Assembly (NCBI RefSeq): GCF_030711405.1
Contig: NZ_JAULSI010000013.1
Coordinates: 36,815 to 100,814, forward strand
DNA: 64,000 bases
Direction: 5' to 3'
Source: Massilia brevitalea
GTDB taxonomy: Bacteria; Pseudomonadota; Gammaproteobacteria; Burkholderiales; Burkholderiaceae_D
Of this stretch, positions 16,255 through 25,099 are shown piece after piece. Every line of letters starts with the position of its first letter. Within the stretch, counting starts at the first letter, position 1. The position numbers were made by a program, and so were the translations under genes. The notes below the pieces were generated by a model. That model was not told where the DNA came from and did no database searches. It saw only the letters and a program-made list of their open reading frames with translations.

Positions 16255-19029
16255 ATGTCCCGTAAAGTCTCCAAGATCACCCTGACCACCGCCGCCCTGA
16301 CGAGCGCCCTCCTGCTCGGCGCACTCGGTGGTTGCAGCCGCGACGAATCCACTGCAACGCTGCTGGCCGAGGCCAAGCAGTACCAGCAGAAAGGCGACAC
16401 CAAGGCCGCCCTGATCCAGTTGAAGAATGCGGTGGCGAAGAGCCCCGAAGATGCCGAAGCGCGCCTGCAGCTGGGCACCCTCTACATCGAGACTGTCGAT
16501 CCGGTCTCGGCCGAGAAGGAATTGCGCAAGGCGGCCAGCCTGGGCGCCCCGTCCGAGCGCGTGCTGCCGCAGCTGGCGCGCGCCCTGCAGTCCCAGGGCA
16601 AGTTCAAGGAAACGCTGGAAGAGCTGAAACCGGAACTGGTAGCCAAGTCGGCCCCGCTGCTGGCCCTGCGCGGCGACGCCCTGCTGGCCCAGAACCAGCA
16701 GGACGAAGCGAAGAAATCGTATGAAGCGGCGCTGGCCCTGCAGGCGAACAACGGCGCAGCCCTGACCGGCATGGCGCGTTACGCCCTGGTCAACCGCGAC
16801 GGCGAAGCGGCCGAGCGCTATGCAAGCGAAGCGATCACCAAGGATGCGAACAACGCAGACGTCTGGATGTTCCGCGGCGGCATGCTGCGCGCCACCGGCA
16901 AGGGCGACGACGCCATCAAGGCGTTCGACAAGGTGCTGGCCCTGCGTCCGGCCGACCGCAATGCAAACGTCGAAAAAGCGTATATCCGCATCGAGCAGGG
17001 CAAATACGCCGAAGCGCGCGCCGAAATCGACGCCGGCCGCAAGGCCGCGCCGAACAGCCTGGCCGTGGTCCATGCCCAGGCCCTGGTCGACTACACCGAA
17101 GGCAAGTACCCGGCCGCGCGCGAATCGCTGCAAAAGATCCTGAAGAGCGCACCGGAACACATGCCGAGCATCCTGCTAGCCGGCGCCGTGGAACTCAACC
17201 TGGGCGCGAATGGCGCGGCCGAGAGCCACCTGCGCAAGTACCTGGCGACCGATCCGAACAACCTGTACGCGCGTAAACTCCTGGCCCAGGCCCTGCTCAA
17301 GGGATCGCAGCCGGGCGACGCCGTCGCCGCACTGGCCCCGGCCCTCGACAGCACCAACGACCCGCAGCTGCTGGCCCTGGCCGGCGAGTCCTACATGCAG
17401 GCGCGCGACTTCGGCAAGGCCACCGCCCTGTTCGAAAAGGCCGCCAAGCTGGCGCCCGACGCCGCCGTGGTCCACACCTCGCTCGGCCTGTCGCGCATGA
17501 ACCAGGGCGACAGCGCCCAGGCCATCAACGAACTCGAACGCGCCGCCGAACTCGATCCGAAATCGCCGCGCGCCCTGACCGCCCTGGTCCAGGCCGAACT
17601 CAACCTGAAGCACTACGACAAGGCCCTGGCCGCAGCCGAGAAGCTGGAGCAGGTCCAGCCTGAAAATCCGCAGACCCAGAACATCAAGGCATCCGTGTAC
17701 TTCGCCAAGGGCGACGTGGCGGCCGCGCGCGCCGCTTTCGAAAAGGCGCTGCAGCTGCAGCCGACCTTCTTCCCGGCCGCCGCCAGCCTGGCCCAGCTCG
17801 ACCTGCGCGAGAACAAGCCCGACGCCGCCCGCAAGCGCTTCGAAACCATCCTCGAGAAGGACAAGAAGAACTTCGGTGCGATGGCCGCGCTGGCCGACCT
17901 GGCCATGCTGCAGCAAAAGCCGGACGAAGCCACCACCTGGCTGGAAAAGGCGCAGGCCGAGAACCCGGACGCGATTCCCGCCGTGCTGAAGCTGGGCGCC
18001 CACTACCTCGGCACCAAGCAGGAGAAAAAGGCCCTGACCCTGGCGCGCAAGTTCCAGGCCTCGAACCCGACCAGCGCCGACATGCTCGACCTGCTCGGCC
18101 AGGCCCAGCTGGCCAACGACGACGGCCAGGGCGCGCTCGACAGCTACAGCAAGCTGGCCGGCATGATGCCGAAGTCGGCCCTGGCGCAGATGCGCCTGGC
18201 CTCCGCCCAGTCGCGCCTGAAGAACGACGCCGCAGCCGCCGACGCGCTGAAGAAAGCCGTCGCGCTGCAGCCCGATCTGCTGCAGGCGCGCGTGGCCCAG
18301 GTGGAACTGGCCATGCGCCGCGGCCGCCAGGACGAAGCGCTGGCGCTGACGCGCGACATGCAGCAGAAGACCCCGGGCTCGCCGATCGGCTTCCTGCTCG
18401 AAGGCGACCTGCAGCAGACGCTGAAGAAGCCGGAACTGGCCGTGGCCGCCTATGACAAGGCATTGGCGATCACCAAGTCGGGCACGGTGCTGATGCGCAG
18501 CGCCGAAGCCCTGCGCCGGGCCGGCAAGACCAAGGAAGCGCAACAGCGCATCGCCAACTGGGCCAAGCAGAATCCGAACGACGCCACGGTGCAGATGTAC
18601 CTGGCCGAGTCGCACATGGCCGAGAAGCAATTCAAGCCGGCCATCGCCATCCTCGAGGGCTTGGTCAAGCGCGATCCGAACAACGGCGCGGCCCTGAACA
18701 ACCTGGCCTGGGCCTACCAGCAGGACAAGGACCCGCGCGCGCTGGCCACGGCCGAGCAGGCCTACAAGGTGGCGTCGAACAATGCCGCCGTGATGGATAC
18801 GCTGGGCTGGATGCTGGTGGAGCAAGGCAATGTCGAACGCGGCCTGCCGCTGCTGCAAAAGGCGGTGGCGGGTGCGCCGGGGGCGCCGGAACTGCGCTAT
18901 CACCTGGCGGTCGGCCTGAATAAATCGGGCGACAAGAAAGCCGCGCGCAAGGAACTGGAAACCCTGCTGGCCCTGAATCGCCCTTTCGCGCAGCTCGAGG
19001 ACGCGCGCGCGTTGCTGAAAACGCTATAA
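16255..19029 (+). CDS. prsT: PEP-CTERM system TPR-repeat lipoprotein PrsT
   Basis: 924 residues. ATG 16255 (MSRKVSKITLTTAALTSALL) follows CTGAGGAACCC, and a lipoprotein signal (LLGALGGC, Cys27) fits only this start. The rest is a long solenoid of about 20 or more tetratricopeptide repeats (for example AEAKQYQQKGDTKAALIQLK and the repeated pattern LxPxxxxAxxxLAxLxL). PrsT is a marker of exosortase A genomes and is thought to be a periplasmic or outer-membrane scaffold for exopolysaccharide and PEP-CTERM export. Here it lies about 13 kb from the core XrtA locus. A small inverted repeat (16095-16114) is in its upstream region. Confidence 0.93.
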   Translation: MSRKVSKITLTTAALTSALLLGALGGCSRDESTATLLAEAKQYQQKGDTKAALIQLKNAVAKSPEDAEARLQLGTLYIETVDPVSAEKELRKAASLGAPSERVLPQLARALQSQGKFKETLEELKPELVAKSAPLLALRGDALLAQNQQDEAKKSYEAALALQANNGAALTGMARYALVNRDGEAAERYASEAITKDANNADVWMFRGGMLRATGKGDDAIKAFDKVLALRPADRNANVEKAYIRIEQGKYAEARAEIDAGRKAAPNSLAVVHAQALVDYTEGKYPAARESLQKILKSAPEHMPSILLAGAVELNLGANGAAESHLRKYLATDPNNLYARKLLAQALLKGSQPGDAVAALAPALDSTNDPQLLALAGESYMQARDFGKATALFEKAAKLAPDAAVVHTSLGLSRMNQGDSAQAINELERAAELDPKSPRALTALVQAELNLKHYDKALAAAEKLEQVQPENPQTQNIKASVYFAKGDVAAARAAFEKALQLQPTFFPAAASLAQLDLRENKPDAARKRFETILEKDKKNFGAMAALADLAMLQQKPDEATTWLEKAQAENPDAIPAVLKLGAHYLGTKQEKKALTLARKFQASNPTSADMLDLLGQAQLANDDGQGALDSYSKLAGMMPKSALAQMRLASAQSRLKNDAAAADALKKAVALQPDLLQARVAQVELAMRRGRQDEALALTRDMQQKTPGSPIGFLLEGDLQQTLKKPELAVAAYDKALAITKSGTVLMRSAEALRRAGKTKEAQQRIANWAKQNPNDATVQMYLAESHMAEKQFKPAIAILEGLVKRDPNNGAALNNLAWAYQQDKDPRALATAEQAYKVASNNAAVMDTLGWMLVEQGNVERGLPLLQKAVAGAPGAPELRYHLAVGLNKSGDKKAARKELETLLALNRPFAQLEDARALLKTL

Positions 19030-19099
19030 CGTTCTACTATCTGAACATACTAAAAAATCCACACAAGCAATGCGATAAATGGATGGATAGGGGTGCGTC

Positions 19100-19174
19100 G
19101 CGCCGGGGTTTTCGACTAGCGAAAAGCCTGGCGCGTACGTCGTAATCGGGGTGCTGCCGGATGCCGGCAACACC
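19100..19174 (+). promoter_or_regulatory. Structured 5' leader of the feeM-like operon (two hairpins)
   Basis: Hairpin 1 spans 19100-19134: 15-nt arms matching at 13 positions with a 5-nt loop. Hairpin 2 spans 19150-19174: 11-nt arms (GGTGCTGCCGG and CCGGCAACACC, one wobble or mismatch) with an ATG loop. The ribosome site (GAGGTG) and start codon follow 10-20 nt later. There is no T-tract, so these are not obvious terminators. The folds could be an RNA regulatory element or mRNA-stability structure; I do not recognise a known riboswitch class. Confidence 0.5.
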
Positions 19175-19194
19175 GTCAAACGAGGTGTCCTGCG

Positions 19195-19968
19195 ATGACG
19201 AATAACGATGATGTGAAAGACAATGGAGATGTTTCCGTCGAAATTCTATCGAACGCTCATGTTTTTGAGGATCGCGATAATATAGCGAGCTCGGAATTAG
19301 AGGATGTTATCGTGAACCAAGATTCATATGGAATCCGGCTTACCGATACGGCGAAAGGACGCAATTCGGCCAGCATGCTGGTCAACAAAATGTACGCCTG
19401 GCGTGGCTACGCGGGCACGCACCAGTTCTCGGACGACCCCAACCGCATCACCCTCACCGCCACCGACAAGGGCGACGTGGTGGGGACGCTGACGCTGGGG
19501 ATCGATTCGCCGATCGGCCTGATGGCGGACCAGATTTTCAAGGAAGACCTCGACGGCTTCCGCGCCGCTGGCGCGAAACTGTGCGAATTCACCAAGCTGG
19601 CATTCGACCCCACGGTACGTTCGAAAACCTCGCTGGCCAACCTGTTTCACCTGGCCGTGATTTACGCCCGCGATATCCACGATTGCACGGATATCGTTAT
19701 CGAAGTCAATCCGCGCCACCGCCGCTTTTATGAGCACATGCTCGGTTTCAAACGCGTCGGCGACGTCAAGACCAATCCGCGCGTGAATGCGCCTGCCTAT
19801 TTGCTGCGCATCAGCCTCGATTATGTGACGGAGCAGATCAAGAGCCTCGGCGGCACCTGGTCGACCACCACCAACGAACGCTCCTTCTATCCGTATTTCT
19901 TTTCGCCGCGCGAAGAGCAGGGCATTATCAATCGCCTGCGCCGCATCGACGAACAGCAGGTCGCGTAA
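19195..19968 (+). CDS. feeM: Long-chain N-acyl amino acid synthase, FeeM type
   Basis: 257 residues. The first 40 are acidic and AT-richer than the rest; residues 60-225 form the GNAT-like FeeM domain with CEFTKLAFDPTVRSK, LFHLAVIYARDIHDCTDIVIEV and NPRHRRFYEHMLGFKRVG. Family members join a long acyl chain from acyl-ACP to an amino acid amine. This family is known to associate with PEP-CTERM/exosortase genomes. It follows prsT and precedes ThiF-like and nitroreductase genes on the same strand. The ATG has GAGGTG at a suitable distance. The amino acid and acyl specificity cannot be read. The N-acylated product could be membrane-active. Confidence 0.85.
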   Translation: MTNNDDVKDNGDVSVEILSNAHVFEDRDNIASSELEDVIVNQDSYGIRLTDTAKGRNSASMLVNKMYAWRGYAGTHQFSDDPNRITLTATDKGDVVGTLTLGIDSPIGLMADQIFKEDLDGFRAAGAKLCEFTKLAFDPTVRSKTSLANLFHLAVIYARDIHDCTDIVIEVNPRHRRFYEHMLGFKRVGDVKTNPRVNAPAYLLRISLDYVTEQIKSLGGTWSTTTNERSFYPYFFSPREEQGIINRLRRIDEQQVA

Positions 19969-20067
19969 TTCATCGTCCGGGCGCCATGGCGCGCCCATTC
20001 CTGCCGCAGCATCCGCCGTCCCTTCGCGTTGTTCCGCATTGTCCGCACTTTTTCCTTTTCTCCGCAC

Positions 20068-20955
20068 ATGACGACTCCTTTCCCCTACGAGCAGGCTTTT
20101 TCCCGAAACATTGGCTGGGTGACGAAAGAGGAGCAGGCAAGATTGCGGCAGAAGCGGGTCGCCATTGCCGGCGGCGGCGGCGTCGGCGGTGTGCATGCCA
20201 TGACGCTGGCGCGGCTGGGCGTTACCAAATTCCACATTGCCGACTTCGACAGCTTCGACGTGCCGAACTTTAACCGCCAGGTCGGCGCCATGGTCTCGAC
20301 CCTGGGCCAGCCGAAGGCCGACGTGATCCGCCGCATGCTGCTCGACGTTAATCCGGACTGCGAAGTCACGGTCTTCGGCGAAGGCATCAATGCCGGCAAC
20401 CTGGAAGCCTTCATGAAAGGCGTCGACATGTACGTCGACGCGCTTGATTTCTTTGCCTTCGAGATCCGCCAGCAGACCTTTGCCCTGTGCGCCCGCCTCG
20501 GCATCCCGGCCAGCACGGTGGCGCCGCTGGGCATGGGCGCGGCCCTGCTGAACTTCCTGCCGGGCCAGATGACCTTCGAAGAATACTTCCAGTGGGGAGA
20601 TTTGCCGGAAACCGACAAGGCCGTGCACTTCGTGGTCGGCCTGGCGCCGGCCGGTCTGCATCGCCCCTACCTGGTGGTGCCGGAAGCGGTGAATTTTGTC
20701 GAGCGGCGCGGCCCCTCGACCATCATGGCCTGCCAGCTGTGCGCCGGCGTGATGGGCACCGAAGCCCTGAAGATTTTGCTGGGCCGCGGCAAGGTGCTGG
20801 CCGCGCCCTGGGGCGTGCAGTTCGATGCCTACCGCAACAAGCTGGTGCGCACCTGGCGCCCGGGCGGCAACAAGAATCCGCTGCACCGCCTGATGATTGC
20901 GGTGGGCAAGAAGCAGCTGGCCAAGGATTTGGCCGCCGCTGGAGTACAACAATGA
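20068..20955 (+). CDS. ThiF/E1-like adenylyltransferase
   Basis: 295 residues from ATG 20068 (MTTPFPYEQAFSRNIGWV); the in-frame upstream extension starts with TTG and has no ribosome site. The E1-like Rossmann fold shows AIAGGGGVGGVHAMTLARLG (about 33-52), the acidic pair HIADFDSFDVPNFNRQVG, and the downstream AKADV-like QPKADVIRRML. E1-like enzymes adenylate a C-terminal carboxylate or a small acid. There is no clear pair of CxxC zinc motifs and no rhodanese domain, so classical ThiF/MoeB sulfur transfer is less likely. The next gene overlaps it by 4 bp. A role in activating an N-acyl amino acid is inference. Confidence 0.82.
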   Translation: MTTPFPYEQAFSRNIGWVTKEEQARLRQKRVAIAGGGGVGGVHAMTLARLGVTKFHIADFDSFDVPNFNRQVGAMVSTLGQPKADVIRRMLLDVNPDCEVTVFGEGINAGNLEAFMKGVDMYVDALDFFAFEIRQQTFALCARLGIPASTVAPLGMGAALLNFLPGQMTFEEYFQWGDLPETDKAVHFVVGLAPAGLHRPYLVVPEAVNFVERRGPSTIMACQLCAGVMGTEALKILLGRGKVLAAPWGVQFDAYRNKLVRTWRPGGNKNPLHRLMIAVGKKQLAKDLAAAGVQQ

Positions 20956-22016
20956 GCACGACCATCGAACAGATCCTCGACCTGGCGCGCTGGGCGCCCA
21001 GCGGCGACAACATGCAGACCTGGCGCTTCGAGATCGCCGCGCCCGAGCACCTGGTGGTGCACGCCTACGACACGCGCGACCACTGCGTCTACGACCTCGA
21101 CGGCCACCCGAGCCAGATCGCCTTCGGCACCCTGCTCGAAACGATCGCCATCGCCGCCAGCGGCCACGGCCTGCGCGCCGACATCGCGCGCCGCCCGGCA
21201 GGGCGCGAGACCCACTCGGTGTTCGACGTACGCTTCGTGGCCGATGCGGCCGTTACGCCCAGCCCATTGATCGGCGCGATCAGGGAGCGCACTGTGCAGC
21301 GCCGCCCGATGAAGACCACGCCCTTGACGGCCGAGCACAAGCGCCAGCTGGAAGCGGTCGTCGCGCCCCACTACACCCTGGACTGGCTGGAAAGCCGCGA
21401 CCAGAAGTGGAAGGCGGCAAAGCTCATGTACAACAACGCCCGGCTGCGCCTGACGATGCCGGAAGCATTCGACACCCACCGCAGCATCATCGACTGGGAA
21501 AACCGCGTCGAAAGCCCGGACAAGGTGCCGGCCAACGCCCTCGGCGTGGACGCCATGACCCTGCACCTGATGAAATGGGCGATGGTCAGCTGGCGCCGCA
21601 TGAAGTCGGTGAACACCCTGATGGGCACCTGGGCGCCGCGCCTGCAGATGGACCTGGCCCCCGGCATGGCCTGCGCCGGCCACTTCGTGCTGCGCGCCGC
21701 CGGCAAGCCGGCCTCGATCGACGACTACGTGGCGGCCGGCCGCGCGCTGCAGCGCTTCTGGCTGACCATGACCACGCTCGGCCTGTACATGCAGCCGGAA
21801 ATGACGCCGCTGATCTTTTCCAAGTACGCGCGCGAGAACACCCGGTTCACCGGGGACGCGCGCCTGGAAAATGCCGCGCGCGATCTGCAGCGCCAGACCG
21901 AGGCGCTGGTGTTCCAGGGCGCCGGCCATCCGGTGTACATGGGACGCCTCGGCTATGGCCCGCGGCCCGCGGCGCGCTCGGTGCGGCGGCCGCTGGCGCA
22001 ACTGATGCAGCGCTGA
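20952..22016 (+). CDS. Nitroreductase-family flavoprotein
   Basis: 354 residues from ATG 20952, overlapping the ThiF-like stop (ATGA) with GGAG upstream. The N-terminus reads IEQILDLARWAPSGDNMQTW, the FMN-binding start of nitroreductase-fold proteins, and LLETIAIAASGHGLRA follows. The C-terminal half (FWLTMTTLGLYMQPEM) matches the fold's second helix pair. At 354 residues it is longer than a simple NfsB-type enzyme (about 220). Coupling with the ThiF-like gene suggests a flavin-dependent oxidation or reduction of the product made by the FeeM/ThiF pair. The operon ends in a clear terminator. Confidence 0.82.
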   Translation: MSTTIEQILDLARWAPSGDNMQTWRFEIAAPEHLVVHAYDTRDHCVYDLDGHPSQIAFGTLLETIAIAASGHGLRADIARRPAGRETHSVFDVRFVADAAVTPSPLIGAIRERTVQRRPMKTTPLTAEHKRQLEAVVAPHYTLDWLESRDQKWKAAKLMYNNARLRLTMPEAFDTHRSIIDWENRVESPDKVPANALGVDAMTLHLMKWAMVSWRRMKSVNTLMGTWAPRLQMDLAPGMACAGHFVLRAAGKPASIDDYVAAGRALQRFWLTMTTLGLYMQPEMTPLIFSKYARENTRFTGDARLENAARDLQRQTEALVFQGAGHPVYMGRLGYGPRPAARSVRRPLAQLMQR

Positions 22017-22032
22017 GCTGAGAAATAAAGCA

Positions 22033-22064
22033 AAAAAACGGCAAGCTTGTGCTTGCCGTTTTTT
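22033..22064. terminator. Bidirectional terminator between nitroreductase and PEP-CTERM genes
   Basis: A 14-bp perfect stem (AAAAAACGGCAAGC / GCTTGCCGTTTTTT, 4-nt loop) gives six T on either strand. It lies 16 bp after the nitroreductase stop and serves the rightward operon best. Confidence 0.92.
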
Positions 22065-22091
22065 ATACCTACTTGGCGTGGATGGCGCCAG

Positions 22092-22121
22092 AAAAACAAA
22101 AAGAGCGGGCAATGCCCGCTC
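22092..22121 (-). terminator. Terminator of the PEP-CTERM protein gene
   Basis: GAGCGGGC / GCCCGCTC (3-nt loop) followed on the minus strand by TTTTTGTTTTT. It lies 30 bp past the stop of the leftward PEP-CTERM gene. Confidence 0.85.
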
Positions 22122-22151
22122 CTTTCAATGCTTCAGGAAATTCCCGAAAAC

Positions 22152-23009
22152 TCAGGCTTTCTTGGCGCGCTTGCGAGCAGCGACGCCGGCGCCCAGCATG
22201 GCGATGCCGAACAGGGCCAGCGAACCTGGCTCTGGCACTTCAGCCAGCTTGAACTGACCGTTGTTGCCGACGAAGAAGTACTGGCCTGGCGCGTTGGCAT
22301 ACGAGGTGCCATCGCAGCCGGCGCCGGTGAAGCCGGCGAATTCGCAAGCGACTTCCGACACCAGGCGCGGGGTCGGGCTAGCCAGGGCGTTGGCGTTGGT
22401 GAAGGCGAACGACATGATCGAGTCGGTCGACAGGTCCTTGCCGTTGGCGTTGAAGAAGTAACCTGCAGCCAGCTGGCCTGGCATGGCTTTCGCCAGCACG
22501 GTCACTTGGCCGTTGTTGGTTGGGTCGCCGTCTGCATTGACCAAGCCGCCGCCGCCGGCCAGCACGTTGAACTCGGCGATCAGGTTACCCAGGTTGGCGC
22601 CGTAGATGCCTTCGGTGCTGGCGTACTGGTTGGTCTGGTTCTGGTACATGCGGATGGTGCCGCCGGTGAAGCTGAAGGCGCCATTGAAGGTGCCGGTGCC
22701 GGTTGCTTCGAACACGGCGCTGATGTTGCCGCCAGCATAGTTGTCGTCGAAGTCCTGGCCGTTCGAATCGGCTTGCTTGATGTTGAACACAGCGTGTTCA
22801 CGGAACGAGAAGCTGTTGGTGCCGGTACCGGTCAGCGCGATGAAGGCATTGCCGTTCACGTCCAGGTATTCGTTGATGACTTGGCCGTTTTCAAAGCCGC
22901 CGCCGTTCGGGTTGAAGACCCAGTCGTTCAGGACAGGACCAGCGTGGGCGGCCGAGGCCATGGACATTGCAACAGCTGCGGCGCAGGTCAGTTTCTTCAG
23001 AAATTTCAT
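22152..23009 (-). CDS. PEP-CTERM sorting-domain protein (exosortase A substrate)
   Basis: 285 residues from ATG 23009 (MKFLKKLTCAAAVAM, with AAGGA upstream). There is a signal peptide to about Ala23 (SAAHA), a Gly/Asn/Thr-rich secreted beta-type middle, and a C-terminal sorting tail: VPEPGS near residue 258, a hydrophobic helix, and basic RKRAKK at the end. This is the only exosortase substrate I find in the window. XrtA would cut at the PEP motif and anchor or release the protein at the cell surface. It is transcribed from a near-perfect sigma-54 promoter (23063-23078) and ends in its own terminator. Confidence 0.95.
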   Translation of the reverse strand: MKFLKKLTCAAAVAMSMASAAHAGPVLNDWVFNPNGGGFENGQVINEYLDVNGNAFIALTGTGTNSFSFREHAVFNIKQADSNGQDFDDNYAGGNISAVFEATGTGTFNGAFSFTGGTIRMYQNQTNQYASTEGIYGANLGNLIAEFNVLAGGGGLVNADGDPTNNGQVTVLAKAMPGQLAAGYFFNANGKDLSTDSIMSFAFTNANALASPTPRLVSEVACEFAGFTGAGCDGTSYANAPGQYFFVGNNGQFKLAEVPEPGSLALFGIAMLGAGVAARKRAKKA

Positions 23010-23062
23010 GATCGGTAATCCTTGATGTGGTTGATCGGTTTTGGCAAACACACTCAACTATT

Positions 23063-23078
23063 AGCAAGCCCCGTGCCA
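23063..23078 (-). promoter_or_regulatory. Sigma-54 (RpoN) promoter of the PEP-CTERM gene
   Basis: Read on the minus strand: TGGCACGGGGCTTGCT, with GG and GC separated by exactly 10 nt, matching TGGCACG-N4-TTGCW. Transcription should start near 23052, about 43 nt upstream of the ATG. In exosortase A species the sigma-54 activator PrsR is the expected partner; prsR is not in this window. Confidence 0.88.
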
Positions 23079-23192
23079 GGATTTCACATTCTTTTAAAAT
23101 CAACAACTTAGCGGAATCTATTAAAATTTCGATAACGCATCTGTAAAATTTATCGACATACATTTCCTACTGGAAAATGTCAAGCAGAATGT

Positions 23193-23912
23193 TTAATGTT
23201 TTTTATGCAACCTATTGTTCAGCTGGTCGATGATCTCGCTGGCGGCGCCCACGATCTGCGGGGCCTCGAAGCCGGCACGCGTCCACTCTTTATAGAATGA
23301 ACGGGCCAGGATCCGCGCCACCGCTTCCGGGTTGCGGTAGGCGGTCAGGACCGGGCCTTCGGCCTCGCGGGCCAGGGCTTCCCGGGCAAAGCGCGAGGCC
23401 AGCAAATGTTGCAATTGCGCCACCTGGATCGACTTGCCGATGAACAGGCAGACCACCTCGAACAGCAGCAGGTCCGTTTCGGTAAAGCCCTTGCCGGCCA
23501 CGTTCGCCACGCCAACCGTGCGGCCATCGATGCGGACCGGCGCCGACATCATGCTACGGCCCGGGTCGCCGGGGCGGCGCGCCAGCAGCGCATAGGCCGA
23601 CTTGCCGATATCCTCGACCAGCAAGGCCTGCCCGCTGGCCAGCACCTGGCCGCAGATCGCCTCGCCACGCCCGATGCTTGCTTCCAGTGCGGCGGCCGGC
23701 AAGCGGTCGCCAGGCGCGCCGGCATGGGCATGCACGCGCAGGCGCCCGTCTTCTTCCCCGGCGCCGCCGCTGAGCAGCATGATCGAGCAGCTGTCGGCAT
23801 CCAGCAGGCGCGCACATTCGCGGGCCTGGCCTTGCAGGCTGTCTTCCAGGCTGCCCTCGAACACGAAATCGCGCAGCGCGTGCAGGCGCGCCAGACCCTG
23901 GCTTTCTTCCAT
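23193..23912 (-). CDS. GAF-domain protein of the HPr-rel-A operon
   Basis: 239 residues from ATG 23912; an ATG 6 bp upstream sits too close to the GAGGAG ribosome site. Residues 25-165 form a GAF domain (LDADSCSIMLLSG, ICGQVLASGQALLVEDIGKS, RSMMSAPVRIDGRTVGVANV, FTETDLLLFEVVCLFIGKSI). The C-terminal 70 residues are helical with no enzyme motif. It may be a small-molecule sensor or adaptor. It is the last gene of the leftward operon that starts at the sigma-54 promoter near 27110, 65 bp after the nucleotidyltransferase. Confidence 0.78.
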   Translation of the reverse strand: MEESQGLARLHALRDFVFEGSLEDSLQGQARECARLLDADSCSIMLLSGGAGEEDGRLRVHAHAGAPGDRLPAAALEASIGRGEAICGQVLASGQALLVEDIGKSAYALLARRPGDPGRSMMSAPVRIDGRTVGVANVAGKGFTETDLLLFEVVCLFIGKSIQVAQLQHLLASRFAREALAREAEGPVLTAYRNPEAVARILARSFYKEWTRAGFEAPQIVGAASEIIDQLNNRLHKKH

Positions 23913-23977
23913 TCCCATTTCTCCTCGACAGGACAGGGCCTGTCCATGCTTGTTCCGCCGGCTGCGCCCCGTTGCGC

Positions 23978-25099
23978 CTACTGCGCCGGCTCGGCCTTCG
24001 GCGACACGAATGCCTTGTGAAACAAATGGCGCGACAGCATCAGCGGCGGCATGCGCAGCCAGTTACCGCGGATATACAGCGCGGCGCGGGCGGCCGGGTC
24101 GAACGCATCGGCGCAGCTCGGGTGCGGCGGCTGCAGTGCGCGCAGGAACAGCGCATCCATCAGCGCCAGCAGGGCCGGGTTCGGCATGCCATCGCGTGCA
24201 GCTTCCATCACGCTTGCCGGCACCGGCGTGCCCAGCAGGCGCGTGCAGTACCGCAGGGCATAGCATAGCGGACGCGCCAGTTCCAGCTCGCGCGCACGGC
24301 CCGGCAATGCTGCCCAGAAACCGGAGTCGGCGCCGAAGTGACAAAACAGGCGGTGCAGGTCGAACAGGTCGCGCAGGCCGTGGTGGTATTCGCCCTCGGA
24401 AAACAGGTGCACCGCGCTGTGCAGCACCATGTCGCAGGGCGCGAGCATATGGAAGCCTGCGCGGCCGGGAATCGCCCGCGCAGCGGCGCGCAGGCGTGCC
24501 GGGTCGGGCCGCACTGCCGCCGTCTCGGGCAGGATCGCGTGGTGCACGTCGATCACGCTGGCGCGGCGCATGTGCTGCAGCGGCGGCAGCTCGTGCATCC
24601 ATTCGCGGTAGTAGCGCTGGTCGTAGTCGTCGTGGTGGCTGCCGGCCCAGCCGTGCAGCATCAGCGCGCTCTCGACCTCGGGCAGGCGCTCCTTCGGCAC
24701 CAGCAGGTCGATGTCGGAAAACAGGCGGCCGGCACTGGCCGGCAGGCCGGCGGCGGCGTACGCCGTGCCCTTGAGCAGGATCAGCGGCAGCCCGCTCTCG
24801 CCGAGCGCGTGCCGGATCTTGCCCAGTTCGAGGTCGACCGCCTGCAGGTGGCGTTGCCAGACCGTGCGCGCCCAGCCCAGGCGGCGCTGCACGCGCGCCG
24901 GCAGGGCCGCCAGCACGCCGTGCTCGTCGGCCAGCAGGCACAGGGTGGCCGCCAGGTTCGAGGCCAGGGCCTGGCGCAGCAGCAGGTCCCAGTCGCGCTC
25001 GCTGAAACCGCCCATGGCGCCGGGCTCACGCAGGGCGCGCAGCAGCAGGGGAAAACGAGGAAGATGCGGCGCCGGAGGCAAATGCATTGGCTGCGTCAT
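23978..25099 (-). CDS. Nucleotidyltransferase family protein (HPr-rel-A system)
   Basis: 373 residues from ATG 25099, which overlaps the stop of the kinase gene by 4 bp; an alternative longer frame lacks a start signal. It shows the nucleotidyltransferase family 5 core: LPLILLKGTAYAAAGLP, then LFSDIDLLVPKERLPEVE with metal-binding Asp129 and Asp131, and downstream IDVHHAIL. The C-terminal half is helical (DMVLHSAVHLFSEGEYHHGL). Relatives accompany HprK-like kinases, including in some lasso-peptide clusters where they modify a phosphoserine. The substrate here is unknown. Confidence 0.8.
   Translation of the reverse strand: MTQPMHLPPAPHLPRFPLLLRALREPGAMGGFSERDWDLLLRQALASNLAATLCLLADEHGVLAALPARVQRRLGWARTVWQRHLQAVDLELGKIRHALGESGLPLILLKGTAYAAAGLPASAGRLFSDIDLLVPKERLPEVESALMLHGWAGSHHDDYDQRYYREWMHELPPLQHMRRASVIDVHHAILPETAAVRPDPARLRAAARAIPGRAGFHMLAPCDMVLHSAVHLFSEGEYHHGLRDLFDLHRLFCHFGADSGFWAALPGRARELELARPLCYALRYCTRLLGTPVPASVMEAARDGMPNPALLALMDALFLRALQPPHPSCADAFDPAARAALYIRGNWLRMPPLMLSRHLFHKAFVSPKAEPAQ

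Noticed and set aside
19090..19190. GEMM-type c-di-GMP riboswitch upstream of the feeM-like gene
   Set aside because: The leader has two hairpins but not the conserved GCAAACC-like core or tetraloop pair of GEMM, so I call only a structured leader.
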